A stretch of 64,000 bases of DNA, from assembly GCF_011440395.1 (NCBI RefSeq), contig NZ_JAAOIX010000010.1:1-64000 (forward strand), read 5' to 3'. A model generated the notes under the pieces. The model saw nothing but the letters and a program-made list of their open reading frames with translations. It was not told the origin of the DNA and did not search any database. Source of the stretch: Pseudomaricurvus alcaniphilus. GTDB taxonomy: Bacteria > Pseudomonadota > Gammaproteobacteria > Pseudomonadales > Cellvibrionaceae. The position numbers were made by a program, and so were the translations under genes. Each line of letters begins with the position of its first letter. Position 1 is the stretch's first letter. This document shows positions 7,733-15,666 of the stretch, piece after piece.

Positions 7733-8716
7733 ATGAAACTAGCAACCCTGAAAGACAAAAATCGTGACGGCCGGCTGGTAGTTGTTTCGAAAGACCTGAG
7801 TCGCGCTGTAGATGCCAGTTCAATCGCATCGACGCTGCAAGTGGCCGTTGAACGCTGGTCCGAAGTGGCTCGGGAACTGGAGCAGTGCTATCAGGCATTG
7901 AATAACAATGAGCGGGCGGACGCTTTCGATTTCGACGCCTCCCAGGCGATGGCACCACTGCCCCGGGCCTGGCAGTGGCTCGACGGCTCCTGTTTTCTCA
8001 CCCACGGCGAACGCATGCAAAAGGCCTTTCACCTGGAACCCATTGCCAACGCCGATACAATTCCGCTGATGTATCAGGGCGCGGGCGATGATTTTATTGG
8101 CCCCCGCGACGACATAGTGCTGCCCGCTGAAGAACACGGTATTGATTTTGAAGGCGAATTTGCCGTGTTGGTGGACAAGGTTCCTATGGGTTGTCCGGTC
8201 GATCAGGCACTGGATCATGTGAAGCTGATTCTGCAACTCAACGATATCAGTTTGCGTGCTCTCGCACCCCGTGAAATGCAGACTGGCTTTGGTTTTTTGC
8301 AGGCCAAAGCTACCACCGGTTTTGCACCGGTCGCGGTAACTCCCGATGAGTTGGGAGCGGCCTGGAGCAATGCGCGGGTTAAGCTGCCGTTAAAGGTAGA
8401 ATGGAACGGTGAGTGGTTTGGTCATCCCCATGGCAGTGAAATGCACTTTGGCTTCGATCAGTTAATCGCCCACGCAGCGCTCACCCGCAATTTGAGTGCA
8501 GGCACCTTGATTGGCTCTGGTACTGTTTCCAATAATGACCTTGACGCCGGGGCCGCCTGTATATCGGAAAAGCGGGCGCTGGAAATGATCGAGTTTGGCC
8601 AGCCCAGAACCGGTTTTATGAAATTCGGGGACCGGGTGAAAATGGAAGCGCTCGATTTGGAAGGCAAGCCGCTTTTTGGCGCCATCGACCAGCAAGTTAA
8701 GCCATACGGAGAATAA
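7733..8716 (+). CDS. Fumarylacetoacetate hydrolase (FAH) family protein
   Basis: A 327-residue FAH-fold protein. The C-terminal two thirds carry the family hallmarks: the metal-binding acidic set in GIDFEGEFAVLVDK (about residues 140-153), GFLQAKATTGFAP, and GTLIGSGTVSNND near the C-terminus. Members hydrolyse or isomerise acylpyruvates and related ring-cleavage products, with Mg or Mn in the active site. It is the first gene of the catabolic run and lies two bases before the cyclase gene, so the two are almost certainly cotranscribed. The start at 7733 (MKLATLKDKNRDGRL) fits the family better than the upstream ATG at 7703. Which pathway product it acts on is not visible. Confidence 0.88.
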   Translation: MKLATLKDKNRDGRLVVVSKDLSRAVDASSIASTLQVAVERWSEVARELEQCYQALNNNERADAFDFDASQAMAPLPRAWQWLDGSCFLTHGERMQKAFHLEPIANADTIPLMYQGAGDDFIGPRDDIVLPAEEHGIDFEGEFAVLVDKVPMGCPVDQALDHVKLILQLNDISLRALAPREMQTGFGFLQAKATTGFAPVAVTPDELGAAWSNARVKLPLKVEWNGEWFGHPHGSEMHFGFDQLIAHAALTRNLSAGTLIGSGTVSNNDLDAGAACISEKRALEMIEFGQPRTGFMKFGDRVKMEALDLEGKPLFGAIDQQVKPYGE

Positions 8717-8718
8717 TT

Positions 8719-9507
8719 ATGTCTACCAGCAAGCGTCGTTTGGTTGATCTTTCCGTCACTCTGGATAACAACCCCAATAATGATCCGCCGCCACTGCGGC
8801 CACATGTTGAATATACGGATCACCAGGAGGGTTGGCCGGAAATGGAGGCCATGTTTCCGGGCCTGACCATTGACGATTTACCCGGCAGTGAAGCCTGGGC
8901 GGCGGAACGATTACAAATCACCACCCACAGCGGCACCCACATGGATGCCCCCTGGCACTACGCCTCAACCACTGACGGTGGCAAGCCGGCTTACGGTATT
9001 GATGAGCTGCCGCTGGATTGGTGCCTGCAGCCCGGTGTCAAACTGGACTTTCGCGCTCTGCCGGACGGCCACGTGGTCACGGCGCAGGAGGTTGAAGCGG
9101 AGTTAAAACGTATTGGTCATGACCTGCAGCCGCTGGATATCGTGCTGGTCAACACCCGCGCTGGCTCGGTATTTGGCACACCGGAGTATTTGCTGGCGGG
9201 TGTTGGCATGGGGCGCGAAGCCACGATGTATCTGCTGGAGCGCGGCGTAAGAGTGGTGGGTACCGATGCCTGGAGCTGGGACGCACCGTTCAAATACACT
9301 CGCGAGCGCTTCGAGGCCAGCGGTGATGCTTCCATTATCTGGGAGGGGCACAAGGCCGGTCGCGATATTGGCTACGGCCAAATGGAAAAACTCGCCAATC
9401 TTGAGGCCTTGCCGGCGCACGGATTTACCGTGTCCTGCTTCCCCTACAAGATCAAACACGCATCCGCCGGTTTTGTGCGCGCGGTGGCCATTTTTTACGA
9501 TGAATAG
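8719..9507 (+). CDS. Cyclase family protein (kynurenine formamidase-like)
   Basis: A 262-residue member of the metal-dependent cyclase/formamidase family. The signature H-S-G-T-H-M-D-A-P-W-H is present around residue 73-83 and supplies the zinc or manganese ligands. The family includes kynurenine formamidase, isatin hydrolase and polyketide cyclases, enzymes that hydrolyse amide or lactone-like bonds, often in aromatic degradation. Here it sits between an FAH-family enzyme and a C-C hydrolase, which suggests hydrolysis of a lactone or cyclic intermediate. No other genes of tryptophan breakdown are nearby, so a kynurenine role is unlikely. Confidence 0.88.
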   Translation: MSTSKRRLVDLSVTLDNNPNNDPPPLRPHVEYTDHQEGWPEMEAMFPGLTIDDLPGSEAWAAERLQITTHSGTHMDAPWHYASTTDGGKPAYGIDELPLDWCLQPGVKLDFRALPDGHVVTAQEVEAELKRIGHDLQPLDIVLVNTRAGSVFGTPEYLLAGVGMGREATMYLLERGVRVVGTDAWSWDAPFKYTRERFEASGDASIIWEGHKAGRDIGYGQMEKLANLEALPAHGFTVSCFPYKIKHASAGFVRAVAIFYDE

Positions 9508-9580
9508 TCGCAGCTAAATGGCTGAAAGTTAATCGTTGAAGGCGAGCAGTCGCCGACACAACAGCAACCGAGGAATTCTT

Positions 9581-10738
9581 ATGTTCAGATATTTTCCAAC
9601 CAACTACGTGTGGGACCTGTCCATCAACCTGGCCATAGAAATGGGCGCCCGTATTGGTGAAATCCAGGAGATGTGCGAGCCCCTTAAAGAAGCCGCCAAG
9701 CAGCCGGATGCTGCCGGTACCAAGGCCTTTCGCGATACCTGGCAGAAGATGGCCGATAAACTGTGTGGCCTGGCGGAAGAAGATGAGGCCCGAGGTCGGC
9801 TGCTCTCTGCCGGCGAAAAGTATTCCCGTGCCTCCATTTACCTGGGCACCTGTGAGCGCCTGCAAGCGCATGGCGCCGAAGGCCGGCTGCAACTTTACCA
9901 GCGCTCTTTGGAGCTGTTCCTGAAAGGTGTTGCGCTGTCCAAAGCCAAGTGCCAACGGGTGGAAATCCCTTACGAGGGCAAACACCTGTCGGCGCTCTAT
10001 GTGCCTGCCGAAGATGTCGATGGTCCGCAACCTATCCTGGTACAGGTCAATGGCCTGGACTCGACCAAGGAAATGAAATATCGCGTTGGCCTGCCGAGTT
10101 GGCTCGCCAAGCGCGGTGTGGCGTCGCTGATTGTGGACCAGCCGGGTACCGGCGAAGCCCTGCGCCTGCAAAACTTTAGCGCCCGCTACGACAGTGAACA
10201 CTGGGCCAGCCGCGTGGTGGATTACCTGGAAACCCGCGCGGATGTAGACAGCAAGCGTATCGGTATGGAAGGTGTGTCCCTGGGCGGTTACTACTGCCCG
10301 CGCGCAGTGGCATTCGAACCGCGTTTTGCTGCCGGTGTTGTTTGGGGGGCAAACCACGACTGGCGTGATGTGCAAAAACGCCGCCTTGCAAAAGAGGGCA
10401 ACCTCCCGGTACCCCATTACTGGAACCACGTCTGCTGGGTCTGGGGTGCGAAAGATATTGAGGAGTTTATGCAGATCGCCGAGAACGTCCATCTCGACGG
10501 CGTGGTGGAGAAAATCAAAGTGCCTTTCCTGGTGACCCACGGCAGCAAAGATTCGCAGATTCCTCTGAAATGGGCAGAGCGCACCTACGAGCAGCTGGTC
10601 AACAGCCCCAAGCGCGAACTGAAAATATTTACCGAGCGCGAAGGTGGAGTACAGCACTCCAGTTTTGACAACAGCATTAACGCCGGTCACTACATCGCCG
10701 ATTGGGTTGCCGAGACTCTGGGCGGCCGAATTTCCTAA
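9581..10738 (+). CDS. Alpha/beta hydrolase, DHPON-hydrolase/FrsA-like
   Basis: A 385-residue protein with an extra helical N-terminal domain (about residues 1-110) before the alpha/beta hydrolase core. The nucleophile elbow is G-V-S-L-G-G (S233), with D324 (in HGSKDSQIP) and H359 (in GGVQHSS) completing the triad. This architecture matches 2,6-dihydroxypseudooxynicotine hydrolase, a C-C bond hydrolase of nicotine degradation, and related ring-side-chain cleaving enzymes. It probably cleaves a carbon-carbon bond in a ketonic ring-cleavage product. The start at 9581 has GAGGA about seven bases upstream. The extradiol dioxygenase gene follows after 20 bases. Confidence 0.85.
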   Translation: MFRYFPTNYVWDLSINLAIEMGARIGEIQEMCEPLKEAAKQPDAAGTKAFRDTWQKMADKLCGLAEEDEARGRLLSAGEKYSRASIYLGTCERLQAHGAEGRLQLYQRSLELFLKGVALSKAKCQRVEIPYEGKHLSALYVPAEDVDGPQPILVQVNGLDSTKEMKYRVGLPSWLAKRGVASLIVDQPGTGEALRLQNFSARYDSEHWASRVVDYLETRADVDSKRIGMEGVSLGGYYCPRAVAFEPRFAAGVVWGANHDWRDVQKRRLAKEGNLPVPHYWNHVCWVWGAKDIEEFMQIAENVHLDGVVEKIKVPFLVTHGSKDSQIPLKWAERTYEQLVNSPKRELKIFTEREGGVQHSSFDNSINAGHYIADWVAETLGGRIS

Positions 10739-10758
10739 GAATTGGAGCATGAAAAATT

Positions 10759-11685
10759 ATGAATATTATTGGACCTGATGCACTTGTTTTTGGCGTCGAC
10801 GATGTCGAAGCCTGTAGCCAATATGTTACCGACTACGGTCTGGAGCCCAAGGGCAATGGCCGCTTTGAGGCACTCGACGGCACCGCGGTGATCGTGCTGC
10901 CCAAGGATGACCCGACGCTGCCAGCGCCGCTGGCAACTGGCACAAGCCTGCGTAAAACCGTGTACGGAGTAGCGGACCAGCAAACCCTGGATGCCATCGC
11001 TGCGGAGCTGGGCAAGGACCGCGAGGTCAAGCAGCTCGACGACGGCTCCCTGGAAGCAGTGGACGACCTGGGTTTTGTGCTGGGCTTCCAGGTGACAGTG
11101 CGCAAAGCGCTGTCGCTGGCCGCGGAAGTGGTCAATGCCCCCGGTTCTTCGGCACTGCGCCCGGTCAACACCGTCGGCGTGCAGAAGGAAGCCAGCCCCA
11201 AGCCGCGTTCGCTGTCGCATGTGGTTTATTTTGTGCCGGATTTCGCCAAAGCGGAAGCGTTTTACGCGGATCGGCTGGGCTTTGTCACTACCGATCGCTT
11301 TCATCATGTGGGCCCGTTTATGCGCCCTGCGGGTACCGATGATCACCACACCCTGTTCTTTATCCAGACTCCGCCGCATATGCAGGGTATCGAACATTTT
11401 ACCTTCCATATGGGCGGGCCGACCGAGGTAATGCAGGCCGGAACCAATATGGTGAACAAGGGTTACCAGAGCTTCTGGGGGCCGGGACGGCACCTGTTTG
11501 GCTCCAACTGGTTCTGGTATTTCAAGAGCCCGTTCGGTTGCAATATGGAATACGACGCCGATATGGATCTGCACGACGATAATTGGACCGCGCGTGAATT
11601 ACCGCCGGGCGCTGATAATTCCCAGGCGTTCCTGTTCCAGTACCGGGAAAAGTGGGCACCTATGGGCCCACCACCGGGCAAATAA
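10759..11685 (+). CDS. Two-domain extradiol ring-cleavage dioxygenase (VOC superfamily)
   Basis: A 308-residue type I extradiol dioxygenase with two VOC modules. In the catalytic C-terminal module the Fe(II) ligands can be placed as H154 (SHVVYF), H213 (IEHFTFH) and E264 (NMEYDAD), and the catalytic histidine pair is HHTLFF (H196-H197), as in the BphC family. It should insert O2 next to the hydroxyls of a catechol-type ring, giving a yellow ring-fission product that the neighbouring hydrolases could process. This is the central evidence that the operon degrades an aromatic compound by meta cleavage. The stop codon is one base before the ATG of the ferredoxin gene. Confidence 0.9.
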   Translation: MNIIGPDALVFGVDDVEACSQYVTDYGLEPKGNGRFEALDGTAVIVLPKDDPTLPAPLATGTSLRKTVYGVADQQTLDAIAAELGKDREVKQLDDGSLEAVDDLGFVLGFQVTVRKALSLAAEVVNAPGSSALRPVNTVGVQKEASPKPRSLSHVVYFVPDFAKAEAFYADRLGFVTTDRFHHVGPFMRPAGTDDHHTLFFIQTPPHMQGIEHFTFHMGGPTEVMQAGTNMVNKGYQSFWGPGRHLFGSNWFWYFKSPFGCNMEYDADMDLHDDNWTARELPPGADNSQAFLFQYREKWAPMGPPPGK

Positions 11686-11686
11686 A

Positions 11687-12061
11687 ATGCGACAGACGGT
11701 GCCCCTTTGCCACCTTGACGATCTCGCCGATGGCAGCGCCAAAGGCTTCGATCCTCAACACCAGGGTAGCGACACGGTATTTATTGTGCGCAGCGGTGAC
11801 AAAGTCTTCGCCTATGAGGACAAGTGTCCTCACTATCGGGGCCAGACGTCACTGCCCTGGCGCAAAGATGCCTACCTCGACCCGTTTGGCGAAACCATCG
11901 TCTGCGCCGCCCACGGTGCACATTTTGAGATAGCAACGGGACTCTGCACTGCAGGTCCCTGCCTGGGTGAATCACTTACCCGGGTGCCTTTGCAAATCCG
12001 CGACGATGGTTGCGTGTTGGCAGAACTTAACGATAACAACGTTGGAGGCGAAAGCCCGTGA
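11687..12061 (+). CDS. Rieske-type [2Fe-2S] ferredoxin
   Basis: A 124-residue stand-alone Rieske protein. The cluster ligands are C47-x-H49 (KCPHYRG) and C73-x2-H76 (VCAAHGAHF), spaced as in ferredoxin components of ring-hydroxylating dioxygenases and NirD-like proteins. It should carry single electrons, most likely to the Rieske oxygenase encoded about 2 kb downstream. No FAD- or FNR-type ferredoxin reductase is encoded in the cluster, so a reductase from elsewhere must supply it. Its end overlaps the GTG start of the FAD monooxygenase by four bases, showing tight cotranslation. Confidence 0.9.
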   Translation: MRQTVPLCHLDDLADGSAKGFDPQHQGSDTVFIVRSGDKVFAYEDKCPHYRGQTSLPWRKDAYLDPFGETIVCAAHGAHFEIATGLCTAGPCLGESLTRVPLQIRDDGCVLAELNDNNVGGESP

Positions 12062-13191
12062 CTCATTCCGTTTCTAAAGTATTGATTATTGGTGGTGGTT
12101 TCTCCGGTATGTCAGCCGCTATCCAGTTGCGCAAACAGGGTATCGAAACCCACCTGGTTGAAATCGATCCCGATTGGCAAGCCGACGGCGCCGGTATCAG
12201 CATTGGTGGTGCCACGCTGAGGGCTTTCGACACGCTGGGCATACTGGATGAATTTTTGCAGCACGGCAGCGGGCACGACGGCCTGGATGTATTTGCACCC
12301 AATGGACACCACCTGCAACATATTCCAACCCCGCGTTTCGCCGGCCCGAACATTCCGGGTACCGGGGCAATCATGCGGCCGGTATTGGCGCGTATAATGT
12401 CCGACAAGGTCAAGCAGAACGGCACCAAAGTGCGTCTGGGCCAGACTTATCAAAACCTGGAAATGGACAACGAGGGTGTGGCCGTTACCTTCACCGACGG
12501 CAGCAGCGATCGCTACGATCTGGTCATAGGCGCCGACGGTGTCAAATCCAAAACCCGTGACTGGCTGCTGCCAGGCGCTCCCAAACCAGCCTATGCCGGG
12601 CTGGGAGTCTGGCGTGCCGTTCTGCCCCGTCCGGCGGAGTGCAAAGGCACTATGATGTGGGTGGGTGAGCACTTGAAAGCGGGCATCAACCCCATGTCCA
12701 AAGATCAGGTCTACCTGTTCCTGACCGTGAATAGTGAAACGCGCCAGCGTTTCGACCCAGCCGAAGAGCCCGCCATCCTCAAGCAATTGTTGCTGGACCA
12801 CTTCAGTGCGCCCACGGTGCAGGAGCTGGCAGCGGCCATTGGCGAAGATTCCCACGTTATGCTGCGACCGCTGGATTCCCTGCTGGTGCCTCGGCCCTGG
12901 TACAAGGGGCGCGTGGTTTTGATTGGCGATGCGGTTCACGCCACCATCCCGCACCTGGCTTCGGGCGCCTGTATCGGTATTGAAGACGCCATCGTATTGG
13001 CGGATGAATTGGGCAGCAGCGAAGCGCTGGAACCCGCCCTTGATGCCTTCCAGAATCGTCGCTGGGAGCGCTGCCGCATGGTAGTTGAGAACTCCGCACG
13101 TCTCGGACAAATTGAAATCGAAGGGGGCGATAAAGCTGAGCACTCTGCCATTATGCGCGAATCCATGATGGCGTTGGCGCAGCCTATTTGA
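12058..13191 (+). CDS. FAD-dependent monooxygenase (aromatic hydroxylase type)
   Basis: A 377-residue class A flavoprotein monooxygenase. The N-terminal dinucleotide fold is VLIIGGGFSGMSAAIQLRKQ (about residues 7-26), the middle DG-type motif is DLVIGADGVKSKTR (about residue 156-169) and the C-terminal FAD-ribityl motif is GDAVHATIPHLASG (about residues 290-303). Such enzymes hydroxylate phenolic rings with NAD(P)H and O2, preparing them for extradiol cleavage. The start is GTG at 12058, supported by GGAGG ten bases upstream and a four-base overlap with the ferredoxin stop. The size and motifs fit the salicylate/6-hydroxynicotinate hydroxylase group, but the substrate cannot be named. Confidence 0.9.
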   Translation: MTHSVSKVLIIGGGFSGMSAAIQLRKQGIETHLVEIDPDWQADGAGISIGGATLRAFDTLGILDEFLQHGSGHDGLDVFAPNGHHLQHIPTPRFAGPNIPGTGAIMRPVLARIMSDKVKQNGTKVRLGQTYQNLEMDNEGVAVTFTDGSSDRYDLVIGADGVKSKTRDWLLPGAPKPAYAGLGVWRAVLPRPAECKGTMMWVGEHLKAGINPMSKDQVYLFLTVNSETRQRFDPAEEPAILKQLLLDHFSAPTVQELAAAIGEDSHVMLRPLDSLLVPRPWYKGRVVLIGDAVHATIPHLASGACIGIEDAIVLADELGSSEALEPALDAFQNRRWERCRMVVENSARLGQIEIEGGDKAEHSAIMRESMMALAQPI

Positions 13192-13202
13192 GGCCTTGAT
13201 TG

Positions 13203-13997
13203 ATGCTGGAGCTCTATCACAACGATATGTCAGTATGCGCACAAAAAGTGCGCCTGGTGCTGGCGTTTAAAAACCTGGAGTGGCAAGGGACCAATCTCAA
13301 CCTGCGTGCAGGCGAGCAATTTGCCCCGGATTTTTTAAAAATCAGCCCCAAGGGTTTGGTGCCGATATTGCTGCACGACAAGCAAGTAGTCTACGAATCC
13401 AACGTGATTATCGAGTACCTTGAAGAGGTATTCCCCCAATCGCCATTACTGCCAGTGCAGCCATTAGAGCGGGCGCAAGTGCGGGTTTGGTTGACGCGCC
13501 TCGATGCCGGCTTGCATGAACAGGTGGCGGTGCTCAGTTTCTGTATTGCGTTTCGCCACCAGATGCTGGAACGCTATCCAACCGACGAAGCCTTACAGGG
13601 CTTTTTTAACAGCATGGCTGACCCGGCCCGCAGAGCTGTGATGAAAGATATCGTAGTCAACGGTATGGCCTCGCCCAGGTTCTATTTAGCCGCACTGGCC
13701 TACGATAAATTGCTGGCGGATATGGCGAAAGCTTTGGCTGTTAACGACTGGCTGGTGGGTGAAAACATCAGTTTGGCGGACCTGTCATTCCTGCCTTATA
13801 TCGAACGCCTGGAGCAGTTGCAGTTGTCTGCCTGGTGGTCCGGGTATCCGCAGTTGCAGCGATGGCTGGCGCGGATGCGAGATACTTCGGCGTATCAAAT
13901 GGCGGTGCGCGATTGGCACAACCCCGCCTACATTGGCTTGATGAAATCCTGTGGGGCTGACGCCTGGGAGAAAGTCAGCGAAGTGCTCAAAGGGTAA
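13203..13997 (+). CDS. Glutathione S-transferase family protein
   Basis: A 264-residue two-domain GST. The thioredoxin-like half begins MLELYHNDMSVCAQKVRLVL, carries the conserved cis-proline segment KGLVPILL and the glutathione-binding YESNVIIEYLEE stretch, and a longer than usual helical half follows. In aromatic pathways such proteins act as maleylpyruvate or maleylacetoacetate isomerases or as beta-etherases. The S-x-C-A-Q-K start resembles the Ser/Cys type active-site region. It is inside the catabolic run, 11 bases after the monooxygenase, with GAGG before ATG 13203. It shares only general fold features with the other GST at 1981-2658. Confidence 0.85.
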   Translation: MLELYHNDMSVCAQKVRLVLAFKNLEWQGTNLNLRAGEQFAPDFLKISPKGLVPILLHDKQVVYESNVIIEYLEEVFPQSPLLPVQPLERAQVRVWLTRLDAGLHEQVAVLSFCIAFRHQMLERYPTDEALQGFFNSMADPARRAVMKDIVVNGMASPRFYLAALAYDKLLADMAKALAVNDWLVGENISLADLSFLPYIERLEQLQLSAWWSGYPQLQRWLARMRDTSAYQMAVRDWHNPAYIGLMKSCGADAWEKVSEVLKG

Positions 13998-14027
13998 CGC
14001 TTTTTTACAACGCGAGAGATAATAGTT

Positions 14028-15104
14028 ATGAGCGTCAAATTACATATTCCCGGTGTCTGCGACCTGACCACCCAGAACAAGACTCCATTTCCGCTGAACC
14101 AGTGGTATGTAGCCGCACTCAGTACAGAGTTGGCGGATCAACCGCTGGCAAGAACCCTGCTAAATCATGCCGTGGTGTTGTTTCGCGATGCCAGCGGCAA
14201 AGTCTCGGCACTGGAAGACCGCTGTTGCCATCGCGCCTTACCCTTGTCCAGCGGTACCCTGGATGGGGGTGGTATTCGCTGTGGCTATCATGGCATGTTG
14301 TATGACGGTTCGGGGCAGTGTATAGAAGTGCCCGGGCAGGATGTTATTCCGCGCCGTGCAAAAGTGAAAAGTTTTTTTGTCGAGGAAAAAGACGGGCTGG
14401 TGTGGATATGGTTTGGTCAGGACGAACAGACTGAACCAGTAAGTTCTGCCCCCGATTACCCGGTGCATTCCAGCGGCGACTATATTTGGGGGGGGGGCGT
14501 CTACCATTATCGCGCACCCTATCAACTGATTCACGATAACCTTCTGGATTTAAGTCATCTGGGCTATGTGCATCTGCGCACCATCGGTGGTGATCCCGGT
14601 ACGCACATGAACGCTGATATGAAAACAACTGCCGATGGCGATTGCGTAAGGGTGGTGCGTCACATGCGCGATTCCACGCCGCCCCCGACCTACGTTGCTG
14701 CCTATCCCTTCAAGGAAAAAATTGATCGTTGGCAGGAGATTGAGTTTTTGCCATCACACCTGAAGATCTGGACTGGCGGGGTGAACGCTGGAACAGAAGA
14801 CCTGGACAACCCCGATCGGGGCGGATTTCATATGCGCGGCTTTCACGGAGTAACTCCTGAAACGGAAACGTCCGCTCACTACATCTGGACAATTGCCACC
14901 AATCCCCAGACAGACCCCGAAGGGACATTGAAAAAAGTGGTGGACCAAACTGCGCTGACTTTTGAAGAGGACAAGGTGGTAATCGAGAACCAGTACCAGA
15001 ATATGCTCAAGTTTGGCGATCAGCCCATGGTCAGTATTCATGTGGATGCCGGCGCAAATCAGGCGCGTCGAATAATCGAAAAACTCAGAACGCAAGCAGA
15101 GTAA
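14028..15104 (+). CDS. Rieske non-heme iron oxygenase, VanA-like
   Basis: A 358-residue oxygenase component. The N-terminal Rieske centre ligands are C66-x-H68 (RCCHRALP) and C85-x2-H88 (CGYHG); the mononuclear iron site is in DNLLDLSHLGYVH (H177 and H182, with a conserved Asp further on). Length and layout fit the vanillate O-demethylase/toluenesulfonate monooxygenase group, which removes methyl groups from methoxy-aromatics or hydroxylates side chains. No VanB-type reductase gene is adjacent; the Rieske ferredoxin at 11687 may be its electron donor. A run of ten G residues lies inside the gene (14488-14497), so strand slippage could switch it off. Confidence 0.9.
   Translation: MSVKLHIPGVCDLTTQNKTPFPLNQWYVAALSTELADQPLARTLLNHAVVLFRDASGKVSALEDRCCHRALPLSSGTLDGGGIRCGYHGMLYDGSGQCIEVPGQDVIPRRAKVKSFFVEEKDGLVWIWFGQDEQTEPVSSAPDYPVHSSGDYIWGGGVYHYRAPYQLIHDNLLDLSHLGYVHLRTIGGDPGTHMNADMKTTADGDCVRVVRHMRDSTPPPTYVAAYPFKEKIDRWQEIEFLPSHLKIWTGGVNAGTEDLDNPDRGGFHMRGFHGVTPETETSAHYIWTIATNPQTDPEGTLKKVVDQTALTFEEDKVVIENQYQNMLKFGDQPMVSIHVDAGANQARRIIEKLRTQAE
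14488..14497 (+). repeat. Homopolymeric G10 tract inside the Rieske oxygenase gene
   Basis: Ten consecutive G residues encode the end of Trp and three Gly codons before Val (I-W-G-G-G-V). Tracts of this length are prone to slipped-strand changes. The frame is intact in this sequence. Confidence 0.95.
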
Positions 15105-15141
15105 ACCAAGCCTGAAAAAGGCGCGGTCAGGGGGGCCTGCA

Positions 15142-15639
15142 ATGGCAAGAAAAGCAGTGCCGATTCGTCGTGTGGTCACAGGCCACGACGACAAGGGTCG
15201 CGCCGTATTTCGCTCGAAGGATGTGATCCAGCCTGAGACTATTCCCTCCGGTGATGCGGACTTCGCAACCCTCTGGAGCACGGCGCAAGTACCCGTGGAC
15301 CTCAATGATGAGACCGACGGTCGCGACCGCGATGCGGGGCTTACGCTCAACGGTGGTTCAGTCATACGCGTGACCGATATGCTGCCGGGTGGCGAGTCAC
15401 CGATGCACCGCACCAACAGCATCGACTACGGTATCATCCTGGCGGGAACCGTTGAACTGGAACTGGATGACGGGGTGGTGGAAACCTGCCGCGCCGGTGA
15501 CGTGATCGTGCAGCGCGGCACCATTCACCTGTGGCGCAATCCGAGTAAAACCGAAACCTGCCGCATTATTTTCGTGCTGATCGAAGCCCGGGGGCCTTAC
15601 CTGCACGATGGCCAACCGTTGGCAGAGTTGAAGCCCTGA
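15142..15639 (+). CDS. Cupin-domain protein
   Basis: A 165-residue protein with one cupin barrel in its C-terminal half. The second conserved cupin motif is visible as CRAGDVIVQRGTIHLWRNPS (about residues 113-132), and the first motif region is the LPGGESPMHRTNSIDY stretch. The N-terminal 50 residues (RRVVTGHDDKGRAVFRS) are shared by a group of small cupins found beside aromatic and hydroxy-acid degradation genes. The family includes isomerases, dioxygenases and binding proteins, and I cannot assign the reaction. It lies 37 bases after the Rieske oxygenase and 27 bases before the epimerase. Confidence 0.8.
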   Translation: MARKAVPIRRVVTGHDDKGRAVFRSKDVIQPETIPSGDADFATLWSTAQVPVDLNDETDGRDRDAGLTLNGGSVIRVTDMLPGGESPMHRTNSIDYGIILAGTVELELDDGVVETCRAGDVIVQRGTIHLWRNPSKTETCRIIFVLIEARGPYLHDGQPLAELKP

Positions 15640-15666
15640 AAATAAATCGATAACCCAGGTAACGCC

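Noticed and set aside
9452-10750. 432-codon frame antisense to the alpha/beta hydrolase gene
   Set aside because: The plus-strand gene has a full catalytic triad and ribosome site; the antisense frame has neither motif nor start signal.
12112-13242. 376-codon frame antisense to the FAD monooxygenase
   Set aside because: Same reason: a by-product of GC-rich codon use opposite a gene with clear FAD motifs.
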